From assembly GCA_017302795.1 (NCBI GenBank), contig JAFLCB010000005.1:62001-126000 (forward strand): 64,000 nucleotides of DNA. The letters run 5' to 3'. Source of the DNA: Deltaproteobacteria bacterium (GTDB lineage Bacteria > Bdellovibrionota > Bdellovibrionia > Bdellovibrionales > JAMPXM01). The position numbers and the translations under genes are program-made. Shown here piece after piece: positions 34,425-42,665 of the stretch (positions within the stretch are counted from its first letter, which is position 1; each line of letters opens with the position of its first letter). The notes beneath the pieces are model-generated. The model saw only the letters and a program-made list of their open reading frames with translations, was not told the origin of the DNA and did not search any database.

Positions 34425-35618
34425 TTAAGGGCTCGTCCCCGTCGTTGGTCGAGTCTGCACGAAGCTGCGCTCGCAACTTTGCGGCGCTAAGGGCACATGG
34501 CCCACCGGAGACGGACCGCCTGGCGACGGGCCGGAGGGCCCAAGCCCCGTTCCTCGACTGACCATCAGCTCACTCGCAATTCGAAAGGTCTTTTCGTCAC
34601 CGCTGCTTCGCGCGACACGGGCCAGCTGAAAGTACCGATCGCTCGGCTGGGCCAATATATCTTTGCGAACCAAGGCTTCCACTTTTTCGTTGTAGCCAGA
34701 AAGGCCGTTGATCAAGCGAGCTCGCTGCTCTCGCATCGTTCGAAGTTCGCGCACCCACTCTAACAGTTTCGGTCCGCGCAGCTCCGGATTTTCCATTAAC
34801 CAAGACACAAATTTCGAGTGCATGTAGCCGGGTCCCAGAAAATCAAGTTCCAGTGACGCCTTTACCGTTTCGACAGCTTGTAGGTTGGCCAACTCTTGGC
34901 GAATGGTGTCGGTCCCCATTTTTTTTAAGACTTCGTCGACGAACAACGACGTCACAATCTTGTTCAACATGTCGAGCACTGGAAAATAGAGGCGATACTC
35001 AGCACCGCGATTTACATCTCGGGCCGCATAAGCCTGCCCGATTTCTATCATAGCAATTAGGCGATGCAGCCTTTGTAAACCGGGCGAATTTTCTAGGCCG
35101 GATACGATTTCGACCGAGATGCCGTTCCCAGATAGCAAGACTCCCCGAACATGGCGCCCTCCGTTGGAGTTCCGCCACACCTCGTCGGTCACTTGAATGG
35201 ACTCTCCCGCAAAGTACATCTTTCGTAGCTGCAGCTGAATTTCAATTGGTGATTGAGCAACTATCAACTCGGCCGCTTGGTTCAGGTAGTTCAAAAACGG
35301 GGATGCACCTACGGAACCAGAAGCGGCTTTTCTGCCCTTCACCAGATCAGTTAATTCTAAATAGGGAAATATCGCGGCGAGGTGGGATTGGCCTGCCAGT
35401 GATTTCAATTCATCGGACCTGTGCACGACATTTTTCACGGCCTCTGGGTAAATCGTCCGCCTAGAACCACCCTCGTCTTCTGATTGAAAACTAATTGCCA
35501 TTGATTGCGCGGCCGCGATCGTCAACGCCAACCCTGTCAAAAAGCCGAACAAGAATGAAAACTTAGACCCACGTAGAATCCACAGCTGATGGCCATTTTT
35601 GCGCTTCACAATATCCAC
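34425..35618 (-). CDS. Single-pass membrane protein with Pro/Gly-rich tail, function unknown
   Basis: The protein is 397 residues from GTG 35618, which has GAGGA eight nt upstream. The longer in-frame ATG at 35669 would leave only two nt to the divergent frame. A single membrane segment (about 19-38) follows a basic N-terminus, so most of the protein is probably periplasmic. The body is helical (leucine/arginine-rich), and the last 45 residues are Pro, Gly and Ser-rich with one Cys. No family was recognised. It is followed after 45 nt by the polytopic membrane protein gene. Confidence 0.75.
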   Translation of the reverse strand: MDIVKRKNGHQLWILRGSKFSFLFGFLTGLALTIAAAQSMAISFQSEDEGGSRRTIYPEAVKNVVHRSDELKSLAGQSHLAAIFPYLELTDLVKGRKAASGSVGASPFLNYLNQAAELIVAQSPIEIQLQLRKMYFAGESIQVTDEVWRNSNGGRHVRGVLLSGNGISVEIVSGLENSPGLQRLHRLIAMIEIGQAYAARDVNRGAEYRLYFPVLDMLNKIVTSLFVDEVLKKMGTDTIRQELANLQAVETVKASLELDFLGPGYMHSKFVSWLMENPELRGPKLLEWVRELRTMREQRARLINGLSGYNEKVEALVRKDILAQPSDRYFQLARVARSSGDEKTFRIASELMVSRGTGLGPSGPSPGGPSPVGHVPLAPQSCERSFVQTRPTTGTSP

Positions 35619-35701
35619 TTCATATTTCCTCAAACTGAACCAGCGTTTAAATGAACATCTAACGAACATATTTGCATGTATTGCGCCAGTTTAGCGCGCA
35701 G

Positions 35702-36466
35702 ATGACCGTGCATTTCCCTCGGCCAAGTAATAAGCTAGATCCCGTGAGAAAAGTGATTTCACGCCACGTTAGAAAGCACGACGACCATACGTTTAGACTG
35801 TTCCTCTTGCGAACTGTTTCAGCGCAGCTACACCTATTAGGGCTTTTGATCGCAGTCGCAGCCTTTGCTGTTTTACTCTACCTCGTGATCTCAAAAACAC
35901 CGACACTCACGCATATTTTGGCTTGCAGTATTTTTGGTATCACTGGCATCTCAGTCTTTGCCAGTAGCTCGCTCTATCACTTTATGGCTGACGGGTTCCA
36001 AATTTCTGACAAGGCTAATTCTTGGCTTAACAACTACGATCACTTTTCTATCTACTTCTTTATCGCTGGTACTTACACCGCATTCATCGTCAATGCGATC
36101 CAACCGCCATGGGACGCGTATTTGCTGATCACAGTATGGACGCTAGCGATCATCGGTATGACATACACGATACTGAAGTCTCGACTTCCGAAGGCGCTTC
36201 AAAGTCGGTACCTATCGACAGCTCTCTTTGTTGCTCTCGGCTGGACACTTTGTATTCGAATTTCAGAAGCCTGGGCCGCCATCGATTCTGCAAGTCGATT
36301 TTATTTAACCGCCGGCGGCCTCGCGTATACACTCGGCGCCGTTGTCTATGCCACAAAAAAGCCAGATCCGTTTCCTAACCGCTTTGGCTATCACGAAATC
36401 TGGCACATCGCGGTTCTCTTAGGGTTCGCAATGCATGCGATCCTCATTCTACGATTTTATCTATAG
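35702..36466 (+). CDS. Hemolysin III / PAQR-family membrane protein
   Basis: The protein is 254 residues from ATG 35702; GTG 35744 is another possible start, and neither has a strong ribosome site. There are seven hydrophobic helices. PAQR family motifs are present: SSLYHF, the DHFSIYFFIAGTYTAF stretch, and HEIWHIAVLLGFAMH near the end. The conserved Ser, Asp and three His form the metal site of this hydrolase-like family. Bacterial members are annotated hemolysin III, but their physiological role is unsettled (membrane homeostasis has been proposed). It converges on the SbtA-type gene with 22 nt between stops. Confidence 0.9.
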   Translation: MTVHFPRPSNKLDPVRKVISRHVRKHDDHTFRLFLLRTVSAQLHLLGLLIAVAAFAVLLYLVISKTPTLTHILACSIFGITGISVFASSSLYHFMADGFQISDKANSWLNNYDHFSIYFFIAGTYTAFIVNAIQPPWDAYLLITVWTLAIIGMTYTILKSRLPKALQSRYLSTALFVALGWTLCIRISEAWAAIDSASRFYLTAGGLAYTLGAVVYATKKPDPFPNRFGYHEIWHIAVLLGFAMHAILILRFYL

Positions 36467-36488
36467 AGAATTAGCATAACGAAGTTGG

Positions 36489-37433
36489 TCAGAGAAGTAG
36501 ACTAAGTTCCATATAAAATGAAATGCCGAACAAGAGATTGAACGGAAAAGTCAGCGCCAGCGGCAGAGCTAGATAAAGGCCAGGATTGGCGTCGGTGATA
36601 GAAGATCGGATCGCAGTTGGAGCCGCAATGTACGAAGCGCTTCCTGCCAAAACCGCAAGCAGTACTGCATCGCCGCGGGACATGCCAATGGCTTTCGCAG
36701 CCACCAGCGAAACTGTACCGAAGGCGATTGGGAGCAAAAATCCAATTCCCAGTGAAATCAATTTGTATCTGAGTGCTTCTTTCAGCTGCTTTTGTGCAAC
36801 CACGCCAAGATCCAAAAGGAAAAATGCCAACGATCCTTTGAATAGGCCTTCAACAACCGGCGAAATTCCGTTCCACGAACGAGCGTTGATGACGAGGCCG
36901 ATGGCAAATCCGCCGGCCAACAAAATCACAGATTTTGTCGACGCCAAATACTTTAGAATCCCAAGACTGCTTGCCGCTCCGTCGGACGAGTTTCTTTTAT
37001 AGAGAAAGACGGCAATTAAAATCGCTGGAATTTCCATCAGCGCCATGACCGCGACCATATAGCCACTAAAAACTATTTGCTCATTTTGTAGAATACTTTG
37101 TGCAGTAACAAACGTCACCGCACTGACAGAACCATAAGCCGCCGCAAGCCCCGCTGCGTTTGCCGCACCGAACTTTTTCTTAAACATCAGAAACATAGCA
37201 ATCGGTATCAAAAGACAGCTGAGGACGCCTAGGCCAACCGAGGCCGCAACACTCGTCAGATCACCTGCGTGTTGAACTTCGTGTCCGCCCTTTAGCCCCA
37301 ATGATAACAGAAGATAAATCGAAAGAAATTTCGACGCCGATTCAGGAACTTCTAAATCGGATTTGACCCACGAGGCGAACACACCAAGAAGGAAGAAAAG
37401 AATAATGAGGTCAAAACTTGCAAAGTGACTCAA
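36489..37433 (-). CDS. SbtA-type sodium-dependent bicarbonate transporter family protein
   Basis: The protein is 314 residues. TTG 37433 has GAGG five nt upstream. About ten membrane helices in two inverted halves are visible. Family motifs include LGLKGG (about 45-50), AAYGSVSAVTF and GSASYIAAPTAIRSS. In cyanobacteria SbtA imports bicarbonate with sodium; in heterotrophs the substrate is untested. It is the last gene of the reverse cluster that begins with the TerC-like gene, 24 nt after the HPF-like gene. A sodium-coupled carrier next to a sodium-type channel and an NhaR-like regulator fits ion or pH homeostasis (inference). Confidence 0.85.
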   Translation of the reverse strand: MSHFASFDLIILFFLLGVFASWVKSDLEVPESASKFLSIYLLLSLGLKGGHEVQHAGDLTSVAASVGLGVLSCLLIPIAMFLMFKKKFGAANAAGLAAAYGSVSAVTFVTAQSILQNEQIVFSGYMVAVMALMEIPAILIAVFLYKRNSSDGAASSLGILKYLASTKSVILLAGGFAIGLVINARSWNGISPVVEGLFKGSLAFFLLDLGVVAQKQLKEALRYKLISLGIGFLLPIAFGTVSLVAAKAIGMSRGDAVLLAVLAGSASYIAAPTAIRSSITDANPGLYLALPLALTFPFNLLFGISFYMELSLLL

Positions 37434-37457
37434 TGTTGCCTCAAAAGTGCCTCTGTG

Positions 37458-37835
37458 CTATCCATCGATCTTCAGTTCAGATCCTGTTAGATTGTTAACA
37501 GCACTTCTTGCTTGTTTTCGATTTTTTACGCGTGCTCGATCGCCGAATCGGTTCAATCGCTCTAAGAGATTTTCGATTACGAATGCAAGGGCCACATACA
37601 TGTTACCATCTGATTTTTTGATAGCAACTCCGCGGTACCGGCCATTCACAACCTGCATCTTCACCGTAAACAAGTCAGGTCCCGGTTTATGAGGTGAGTT
37701 TTCCATTTCCAAAAGTGTCACAATCCGACATGACTTCAAATCCGGGAACTTGTCCATCAAAGAATCCATGCGTTCGGTGACGGCCTCTCGAGCTAACTCC
37801 GAGGCATCTAGGTTTTTAAATTTGATTGTCGTCAT
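37458..37835 (-). CDS. Short ribosome hibernation factor-like protein (HPF/RaiA family), copy 1
   Basis: The protein is 125 residues from ATG 37835, with GGGGAG five nt upstream. It overlaps the previous gene by four nt (ATGA). The sequence shows the HPF/YfiA beta-alpha-beta pattern: MTTIKFKNLDASELAREAV, then helix ERMDSLMDKFPDL, then paired strands and helix MYVALAFVIENLLERLNRFGDR. There is no long-HPF C-terminal domain. HPF proteins bind the 30S decoding centre and silence ribosomes under stress. It is paralogous to the protein at 43830-44216, including a shared NRFGDR tail motif, and sits downstream of a baeRF gene as its paralog does. Confidence 0.82.
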   Translation of the reverse strand: MTTIKFKNLDASELAREAVTERMDSLMDKFPDLKSCRIVTLLEMENSPHKPGPDLFTVKMQVVNGRYRGVAIKKSDGNMYVALAFVIENLLERLNRFGDRARVKNRKQARSAVNNLTGSELKIDG

Positions 37836-38287
37836 ATGATCTCCCCGCCGGCCTCGCTGGATTTTTCGGTAGTTTCTTCCGTGTTTATAGGCAGTTTGGA
37901 CTTCATTGCAGCCAAACATGCATTCTTCATCGAAATCAGTGCTCCCTGAAGCCCCCCTGCTAGACTGCCGCCCAGCAAGTTTTCAGACTCGACGATGCCC
38001 TGAACCGTCGTCCAACATTTTTCTGCAGAAGTAATAAGCCCTAACGCGGGAACTTTGCCATGCGAGATTGCTGTCTCTGCACTTTCAACAGCCTTCATGC
38101 TTGTGGCGACCGTCGGTTCTATTCCCTTTACCAAATATTTCGCCGCCGACCAACCAGCCCAAATCACTAGTCCGCCCGAAAGAACCAAACCGATAATCCC
38201 AACTATGGCCATTGTTTTTAGCTTCCTTCGCCATTGCGGGTTCTCAATAATAAGACTAACGGCTTTGATTAAAAACTTTGCGTTCAT
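37832..38287 (-). CDS. Single-pass membrane protein between baeRF and HPF
   Basis: The protein is 151 residues, with four-nt ATGA overlaps on both sides, so its translation is tightly coupled to the baeRF-like gene before it and the HPF-like gene after it. One membrane helix (about 25-48, AIVGIIGLVLSGGLVIWAGW) follows a basic N-terminus. The rest is Ala/Ser/Lys-rich and ends in an acidic tail. No family was recognised. The second baeRF-HPF copy lacks this gene, so it is an optional part of the module. It might bring the ribosome-directed proteins to the membrane (speculative). Confidence 0.8.
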   Translation of the reverse strand: MNAKFLIKAVSLIIENPQWRRKLKTMAIVGIIGLVLSGGLVIWAGWSAAKYLVKGIEPTVATSMKAVESAETAISHGKVPALGLITSAEKCWTTVQGIVESENLLGGSLAGGLQGALISMKNACLAAMKSKLPINTEETTEKSSEAGGEII

Positions 38288-39381
38288 AAAACTCTCCCAA
38301 AAGTCAAATCTGTCTGATCAAAGATCTGATCCCTCTCTTGGTCCATACGGACCGTTGGCCCACGTTTAAGAATTGCCATTGCGATCCGATGTTGTGGCAT
38401 TTGATCATCGTCCGCGACGATGACTTCGCCACCCTGTGCAATCACGGCCTGCGCGAGGTCGTCCAAAATGTCGTCATCTTCGTGATCGAGATCATAAGGA
38501 TGAATCGCCAGACTACCAGACTTGTCGTCAATTTTACCAAACACCCTGGTTCCAGAGGCGATCATGAGCTTACGAACCTCTCCACGCGCAACGGCTTTGG
38601 AAATCTGAAAAATATTTTTCGCAATCCGGCTCTCATCTTCTGCGACTGAAAACTCGATCAGATTTGCTTGAAGGTACCCCTTCGCTCGTTGTGCAAAAAT
38701 GCTGCGGATTTCCGCACATGTTTTGGTTAGACTCTCTCGGTCGAATGAACGATCAAAGGACAACGCCACATCTGAAAAAAGATCCCGGCGAGACTCAAGC
38801 GAGATTTGCTGTTCAATCACATCCGGCAGGCTCATTACGAACAAATCCGGTGCTGCCGATCCACGATGCTTCCGCAGCCAATGAAGAAGCCGTGTGCCGT
38901 TATCTGCCTGACTACTATTGGCGAACTGAAAACTTGAAATTTGCATGAACGAACCTGAGTCACCTTTGAAAAGATGTGCCTCCGCTTTATCAAAAGCCAA
39001 AAAATGAAAGTCGCATTCGGTCTGTACCCACTGAAGAAGTGGCTTCACATGAAACGAAGTCGCTACAATGCAGACATCCTTTACGGCGATCGGCACGCAG
39101 ATCACTCTAAGGTAGCTCTCATTTCGAAAGATTCCAATATTGCCGCGCACGGCACCCAAACCGCTGACGTTTTTCGCGAGAGCTTCAATCGGCGCGAGGA
39201 ACTTCGAAAGTCGATCAGGCTCCATGACTGGCTGTAGAGACTCGTAGACATTCTCAATCAGATTTTTCAACTTCTTCTCTGTGGCGGTCCTGTCTCCTGC
39301 ATTTGAAACGTATCCTGTGACATGAATGCCAGATTTTGATTTCAGTATGGGAAGCAACCCAGATTTTTTTGCTGCCATCAT
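38284..39381 (-). CDS. Bacterial archaeo-eukaryotic release-factor-like protein (baeRF), copy 1
   Basis: The protein is 365 residues; ATG 39381 or 39378, both served by GAGGA. Marks of the baeRF group: GNIGIFRNESYLRV, VATSFHVKPLLQWV (about 105-120), and the C-terminal LDHEDDDILDDLAQAVIAQGGEVIVADDDQMP stretch, matching the eRF1 domain-3/L7Ae-like end. The usual GGQ is not seen. These proteins are thought to act on stalled or resting ribosomes, often beside hibernation factors. It is paralogous to 42666-43781. Its stop overlaps the next gene by four nt. Confidence 0.78.
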   Translation of the reverse strand: MMAAKKSGLLPILKSKSGIHVTGYVSNAGDRTATEKKLKNLIENVYESLQPVMEPDRLSKFLAPIEALAKNVSGLGAVRGNIGIFRNESYLRVICVPIAVKDVCIVATSFHVKPLLQWVQTECDFHFLAFDKAEAHLFKGDSGSFMQISSFQFANSSQADNGTRLLHWLRKHRGSAAPDLFVMSLPDVIEQQISLESRRDLFSDVALSFDRSFDRESLTKTCAEIRSIFAQRAKGYLQANLIEFSVAEDESRIAKNIFQISKAVARGEVRKLMIASGTRVFGKIDDKSGSLAIHPYDLDHEDDDILDDLAQAVIAQGGEVIVADDDQMPQHRIAMAILKRGPTVRMDQERDQIFDQTDLTFGRVL

Positions 39382-39532
39382 AGCGATCCTCTATTTTCTG
39401 TTTGACCGTTGATTCGGCCTTTAGAAGAGAGTACGCCACACGCATAGATTCGAAAAATGGATAAATACTCTCAGTGGTATCGCTTTTAGCTATACTTAAA
39501 AAGGTCGCTTCGTCGCCCACCTCTTTCGGCAT
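39254..39532 (-). CDS. Possible small open frame overlapping baeRF copy 1
   Basis: A 92-codon frame begins at ATG 39532 in the gap between the channel and baeRF genes and runs 128 nt into the baeRF gene in another frame. The non-overlapping first 50 residues look protein-like (acidic, helical). No ribosome site is visible and the overlapping part looks like shadow sequence. It could be a decayed gene fragment or simply the leader of the baeRF gene. Confidence 0.2.
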   Translation of the reverse strand: MPKEVGDEATFLSIAKSDTTESIYPFFESMRVAYSLLKAESTVKQKIEDRYDGSKKIWVASHTEIKIWHSCHRIRFKCRRQDRHREEVEKSD

Positions 39533-39558
39533 CCAAGCTTGCCAGTGATCTGATGGCC

Positions 39559-40509
39559 TTACTCTTTTGCCGGTCCAGATAATTTCCTAAATCCAGCCAT
39601 TTCTTCTCTCAAAACGCGGATCTCATTCGAAAGCGATTTAAGTGCCGCGTCCGAAACACCGGCTCCGCCCTCCATCTCTTCCTGGGACTCTGCCATTCCA
39701 TTGACAACGACCCCAATAAGCAAATTTAGGATAATCATCGTTCCCATTACAATAAACGTGATGAAGTAAAGAACAGCCGAAATAGGCTGCGCGACAGAGT
39801 TCGTGCACTGTCCAGGGAAGTTTTCATAGCCAAATTCTGCGCAACCGTAAATTTGGATTCGCATTAAATCCGCCCAGCCCTCAAGCGTAAGCGTCTGGAA
39901 CAAAGTAAGAAACGTACTCCCTAGGCCGCCAAAGTGGACGGGATCGTTTTCAGCAAATAGAAAAGTTCCGAGAACACCAAACATATAGAAGTGGATTCCC
40001 AAAATGACGACCACGTAGGACATTGACGGAATGCTTTTCAATAAAGCCGACACAATAGTCTGGAGTTTAGGTAGTGCCGTAATCAGACGGAGCACCCGCA
40101 ATACTCGAACCAATCTAAATATCGCCATCGCATTTGAACCAGTTGGTATCAAGCATCCAATCACGATGAATAGGTCAATGACATTCCAAGGATCCTTAAA
40201 GTAGAGAAGTGGTCGTCTACCGAACGAAAGGATCTTGAGGGAAATTTCAAAAATAAAAAATGAAATCACAAATTGATCGAGCGATTTCAACTGGCTTCCA
40301 TATTTCTGCATAATTTGGGCATCGGTTTCTAGCCCAAGCAAAACGGCAGAAAGTAAAATCATGGCAATCACTAGCTTATTAAAGCGATCGCTGGAGGCAA
40401 TCGATCTCACGCGTTCAATGAAATTCACTTTTCTCATTCTCCATTTCGGCGCCCAAAGGCCCAGTTCGCACTCAAACGATTCTGGGCCGTTTAACAGACT
40501 GCCTATCAT
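39559..40509 (-). CDS. BacNaV-type voltage-gated cation channel
   Basis: The protein is 316 residues (ATG 40509; an in-frame ATG at 40437 is an alternative). It has six membrane helices of one channel domain. S4 carries Arg every third residue (132, 135, 138, 141). The pore has TLEGW (208-212) where NaChBac-type sodium channels have TLESW, so the ring glutamate is kept and the next position is Gly. A Cys pair (223, 235) in the loop between filter and S6 may form an extracellular disulfide. A C-terminal coiled coil (about 280-310) fits a tetramerisation helix. It lies 16 nt after the TerC-like gene. Sodium selectivity is inferred. Confidence 0.9.
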   Translation of the reverse strand: MIGSLLNGPESFECELGLWAPKWRMRKVNFIERVRSIASSDRFNKLVIAMILLSAVLLGLETDAQIMQKYGSQLKSLDQFVISFFIFEISLKILSFGRRPLLYFKDPWNVIDLFIVIGCLIPTGSNAMAIFRLVRVLRVLRLITALPKLQTIVSALLKSIPSMSYVVVILGIHFYMFGVLGTFLFAENDPVHFGGLGSTFLTLFQTLTLEGWADLMRIQIYGCAEFGYENFPGQCTNSVAQPISAVLYFITFIVMGTMIILNLLIGVVVNGMAESQEEMEGGAGVSDAALKSLSNEIRVLREEMAGFRKLSGPAKE

Positions 40510-40525
40510 GTGTTTTCAAATCGGC

Positions 40526-41542
40526 TTAAGAAGCCAAAAGCTTTTGTCTTCTGCGATCGATCAAGATCGAAGCAACGATGGAAGAACCAATCAAGAATGC
40601 GATAATCCCGAGTGACCACTTGATGGGAAATTTTCCACCAAAGGCTTCGTTGAGCCATACCATTTTAAGACCGACGAAAACGAGAACCGAGGCCAGGCCA
40701 TACTTAATGTATGCAAACCGGTCCATCACACCAGCTAACATGAAGTACATGGACCGAAGGCCCAAAATCGCAAAGATATTGGAAGTGAAAACAATCAAGG
40801 GCTCTTTCGTGAGCGCAAAAATAGCTGGAACGGAATCAACTGCAAAGATGATGTCGCTAAGCTCGAGAAAAATGAGCGCTAGAAAGAGCGGCGTTACGTA
40901 AGTGAGTCCGTCTTTCTTAATAAAGAATTTGTCGCCCTCGATTTGAGGATGAACTCGAAATACTTTTTTCAATTGTCGGACTAGGAAGTTGTTTTCAAGT
41001 TCCTGCGGCTTCGTGCCCGCAAAGAACATTTTGAAACCCGTCAATATCAGGAGGGCCCCGAAGAACAATACAACCCATTGATACTGCATAAGTATCGAAC
41101 CCATCGCAATAAATAAGGCCCGAAACACCAATGCTCCTAGGATTCCCCAGAAGAGTATGCGGTGTTGGTAAATTTTTGGAATTCCGAAGTACGCAAATAC
41201 GACCGCGAAGACGAAGATGTTATCGATGGCTAAAGATTTCTCGACCACAAAGCCAGTTAAAAATTCGAGGGCGGTTGTCTTGGCCTGCGCATCAGGGTCG
41301 AAGTCGGGAAGCGATGTATATCGTTCGTGGGTTGAGAATCTATGCTGCGCATATATGTAGAAGAGATAGTTGAACACGAAGGCCAAGCTGATCCATATCG
41401 TCGTCCAGATCGAAGCCTCTTTGAAACTAACCTCATGCGCCTTTTTGTGAAAGACACCTAAATCGAGGGCCAGCAGCGCAAGTACGAAAGCCGTAAAGCC
41501 TGCGTAAAACCACCAGTAATCATAAAACGGGAAAAGTATCAT
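40526..41542 (-). CDS. TerC/Alx family membrane protein
   Basis: The protein is 338 residues with about nine membrane helices and AGGAG ten nt before ATG 41542. Family signatures are EKSLAIDNIFVFAVVF and LELSDIIFAVDSVPAIFA, whose acidic residues are thought to bind metal. In E. coli Alx is induced at alkaline pH and moves manganese; TerC relatives are linked to tellurite and metal secretion. It is the first gene of a reverse cluster (channel, baeRF, membrane protein, HPF, SbtA) and diverges from the NhaR-like regulator, which is likely to control it. Confidence 0.9.
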   Translation of the reverse strand: MILFPFYDYWWFYAGFTAFVLALLALDLGVFHKKAHEVSFKEASIWTTIWISLAFVFNYLFYIYAQHRFSTHERYTSLPDFDPDAQAKTTALEFLTGFVVEKSLAIDNIFVFAVVFAYFGIPKIYQHRILFWGILGALVFRALFIAMGSILMQYQWVVLFFGALLILTGFKMFFAGTKPQELENNFLVRQLKKVFRVHPQIEGDKFFIKKDGLTYVTPLFLALIFLELSDIIFAVDSVPAIFALTKEPLIVFTSNIFAILGLRSMYFMLAGVMDRFAYIKYGLASVLVFVGLKMVWLNEAFGGKFPIKWSLGIIAFLIGSSIVASILIDRRRQKLLAS

Positions 41543-41599
41543 ATTTAAAATTCTCCTGCGAACTTGATTCTGATCAATATCACTGAAAACAGCGCATCT

Positions 41600-41622
41600 A
41601 TCAAATCGATATTAGATTTGAT
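41600..41622. promoter_or_regulatory. Candidate operator for the NhaR-like regulator
   Basis: ATCAAATC (41600-41607) and GATTTGAT (41615-41622) form a perfect eight-bp inverted repeat with a seven-nt spacer, in the 120-nt divergent region between the TerC/Alx-like gene (start 41542) and the regulator gene (start 41663). LysR-type regulators usually bind such sites next to their own gene. Confidence 0.55.
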
Positions 41623-41662
41623 TTATATCGCTTTGAGCGATACATTAAATGCAGGAGGCCAT

Positions 41663-42547
41663 ATGACCCCATGGATCAACTACCACCACCTTTTCTATTT
41701 TAAAACGATCGCCGAGGAAGGTACCGTATCGAAGGCTGCGGAAAAACTTCGCGTGGGTCAGCCGACTTTGTCTGCGCAACTAAAGCAGTTTGAAGATACG
41801 CTCGGTGTTCAGCTTTTCGATCGGCAACATAAAAAACTCGCGCTCACAGAACAAGGCAAGGTGGCTCTCGATTACTCAAAAGGCATCTTTCGTATGGGCT
41901 CCGAGATGTACGAGGTACTTCACGACAGGTTCAAACCATTGAAGCCGTCGCTTCATTTAGGCGCGCTTGATAGTGTTCCAAAGCAAATTATTCTTCAGCT
42001 CGTCAAGCATGCATATCGAATCTCGCCCTGCCAAATCACTTTGTCAGAGGGTAAGCCTGACGAGCTTTTGCGCGAGCTCGTCTCTCACCGAATGGACCTC
42101 ATGGTCACTAATTTCCTTCCCACAGGGACGGACGCCAAAGGTCTGTATCCGAAGTCCATTACTAAGAAGAATGTCGCCTTCTACGGCGCGCCAAAATTCA
42201 AGTCGTTGAGAAGAGGATTTCCAACTTCAGTTTCTGGACAGCCGATGATTCTTCCGACTTATGACAGCAGGTTACGACAAGACCTCGACCATTGGGTAAA
42301 ACTGAACAAGATTGAACTCAACATCATCTGCGAGAGCCAAGACATCTCCCTGAAGAAACTTATGGCGATCAATGAGCTCGGGCTAATCCCCACAGCTACG
42401 CACACCGCGACCGGACAAGTCCTAAGAGGCGAGCTTGTTGAAATTGGCCAGCTTCAGGGCGTTCACGAAGAACTCTATTTAATATCCGCCCAGAGAAGAA
42501 TCGAAAATCCAATTGCCGCAAAGCTGAAGGATTCCTTTATAGTATAG
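41663..42547 (+). CDS. NhaR-like LysR-family transcription regulator
   Basis: The protein is 294 residues from ATG 41663, with AGGAGG four nt upstream. The N-terminal winged helix reads INYHHLFYFKTIAEEGTVSKAAEKLRVGQPTLSAQLKQFEDTLG in pattern, close to NhaR, the sodium-responsive activator of nhaA in E. coli, followed by the usual LysR effector-binding domain. It lies between two divergent units: TerC/Alx-channel-baeRF-HPF-SbtA on the left and baeRF-HPF on the right. Control of both by sodium or alkaline pH is a reasonable inference. Confidence 0.87.
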   Translation: MTPWINYHHLFYFKTIAEEGTVSKAAEKLRVGQPTLSAQLKQFEDTLGVQLFDRQHKKLALTEQGKVALDYSKGIFRMGSEMYEVLHDRFKPLKPSLHLGALDSVPKQIILQLVKHAYRISPCQITLSEGKPDELLRELVSHRMDLMVTNFLPTGTDAKGLYPKSITKKNVAFYGAPKFKSLRRGFPTSVSGQPMILPTYDSRLRQDLDHWVKLNKIELNIICESQDISLKKLMAINELGLIPTATHTATGQVLRGELVEIGQLQGVHEELYLISAQRRIENPIAAKLKDSFIV

Positions 42548-42551
42548 CTTT

Positions 42552-42579
42552 TTGACATGCATATTAGCATTTTTATCAA
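42552..42579 (+). promoter_or_regulatory. Candidate sigma-70 promoter for the second baeRF-HPF pair
   Basis: TTGACA (42552-42557) matches the -35 consensus exactly. After a 16-nt spacer TATCAA (42574-42579) matches four of six -10 bases. It lies five nt after the regulator's stop codon and 86 nt before the baeRF start, which leaves a leader of about 80 nt. Confidence 0.5.
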
Positions 42580-42665
42580 CTTTAACGATCCAATGTTCTT
42601 CCGTAAAGTATTGAGAGTGAGGAATCGAATCCGCCACTTAAACTCGACATCTAACGGAGGACCGA

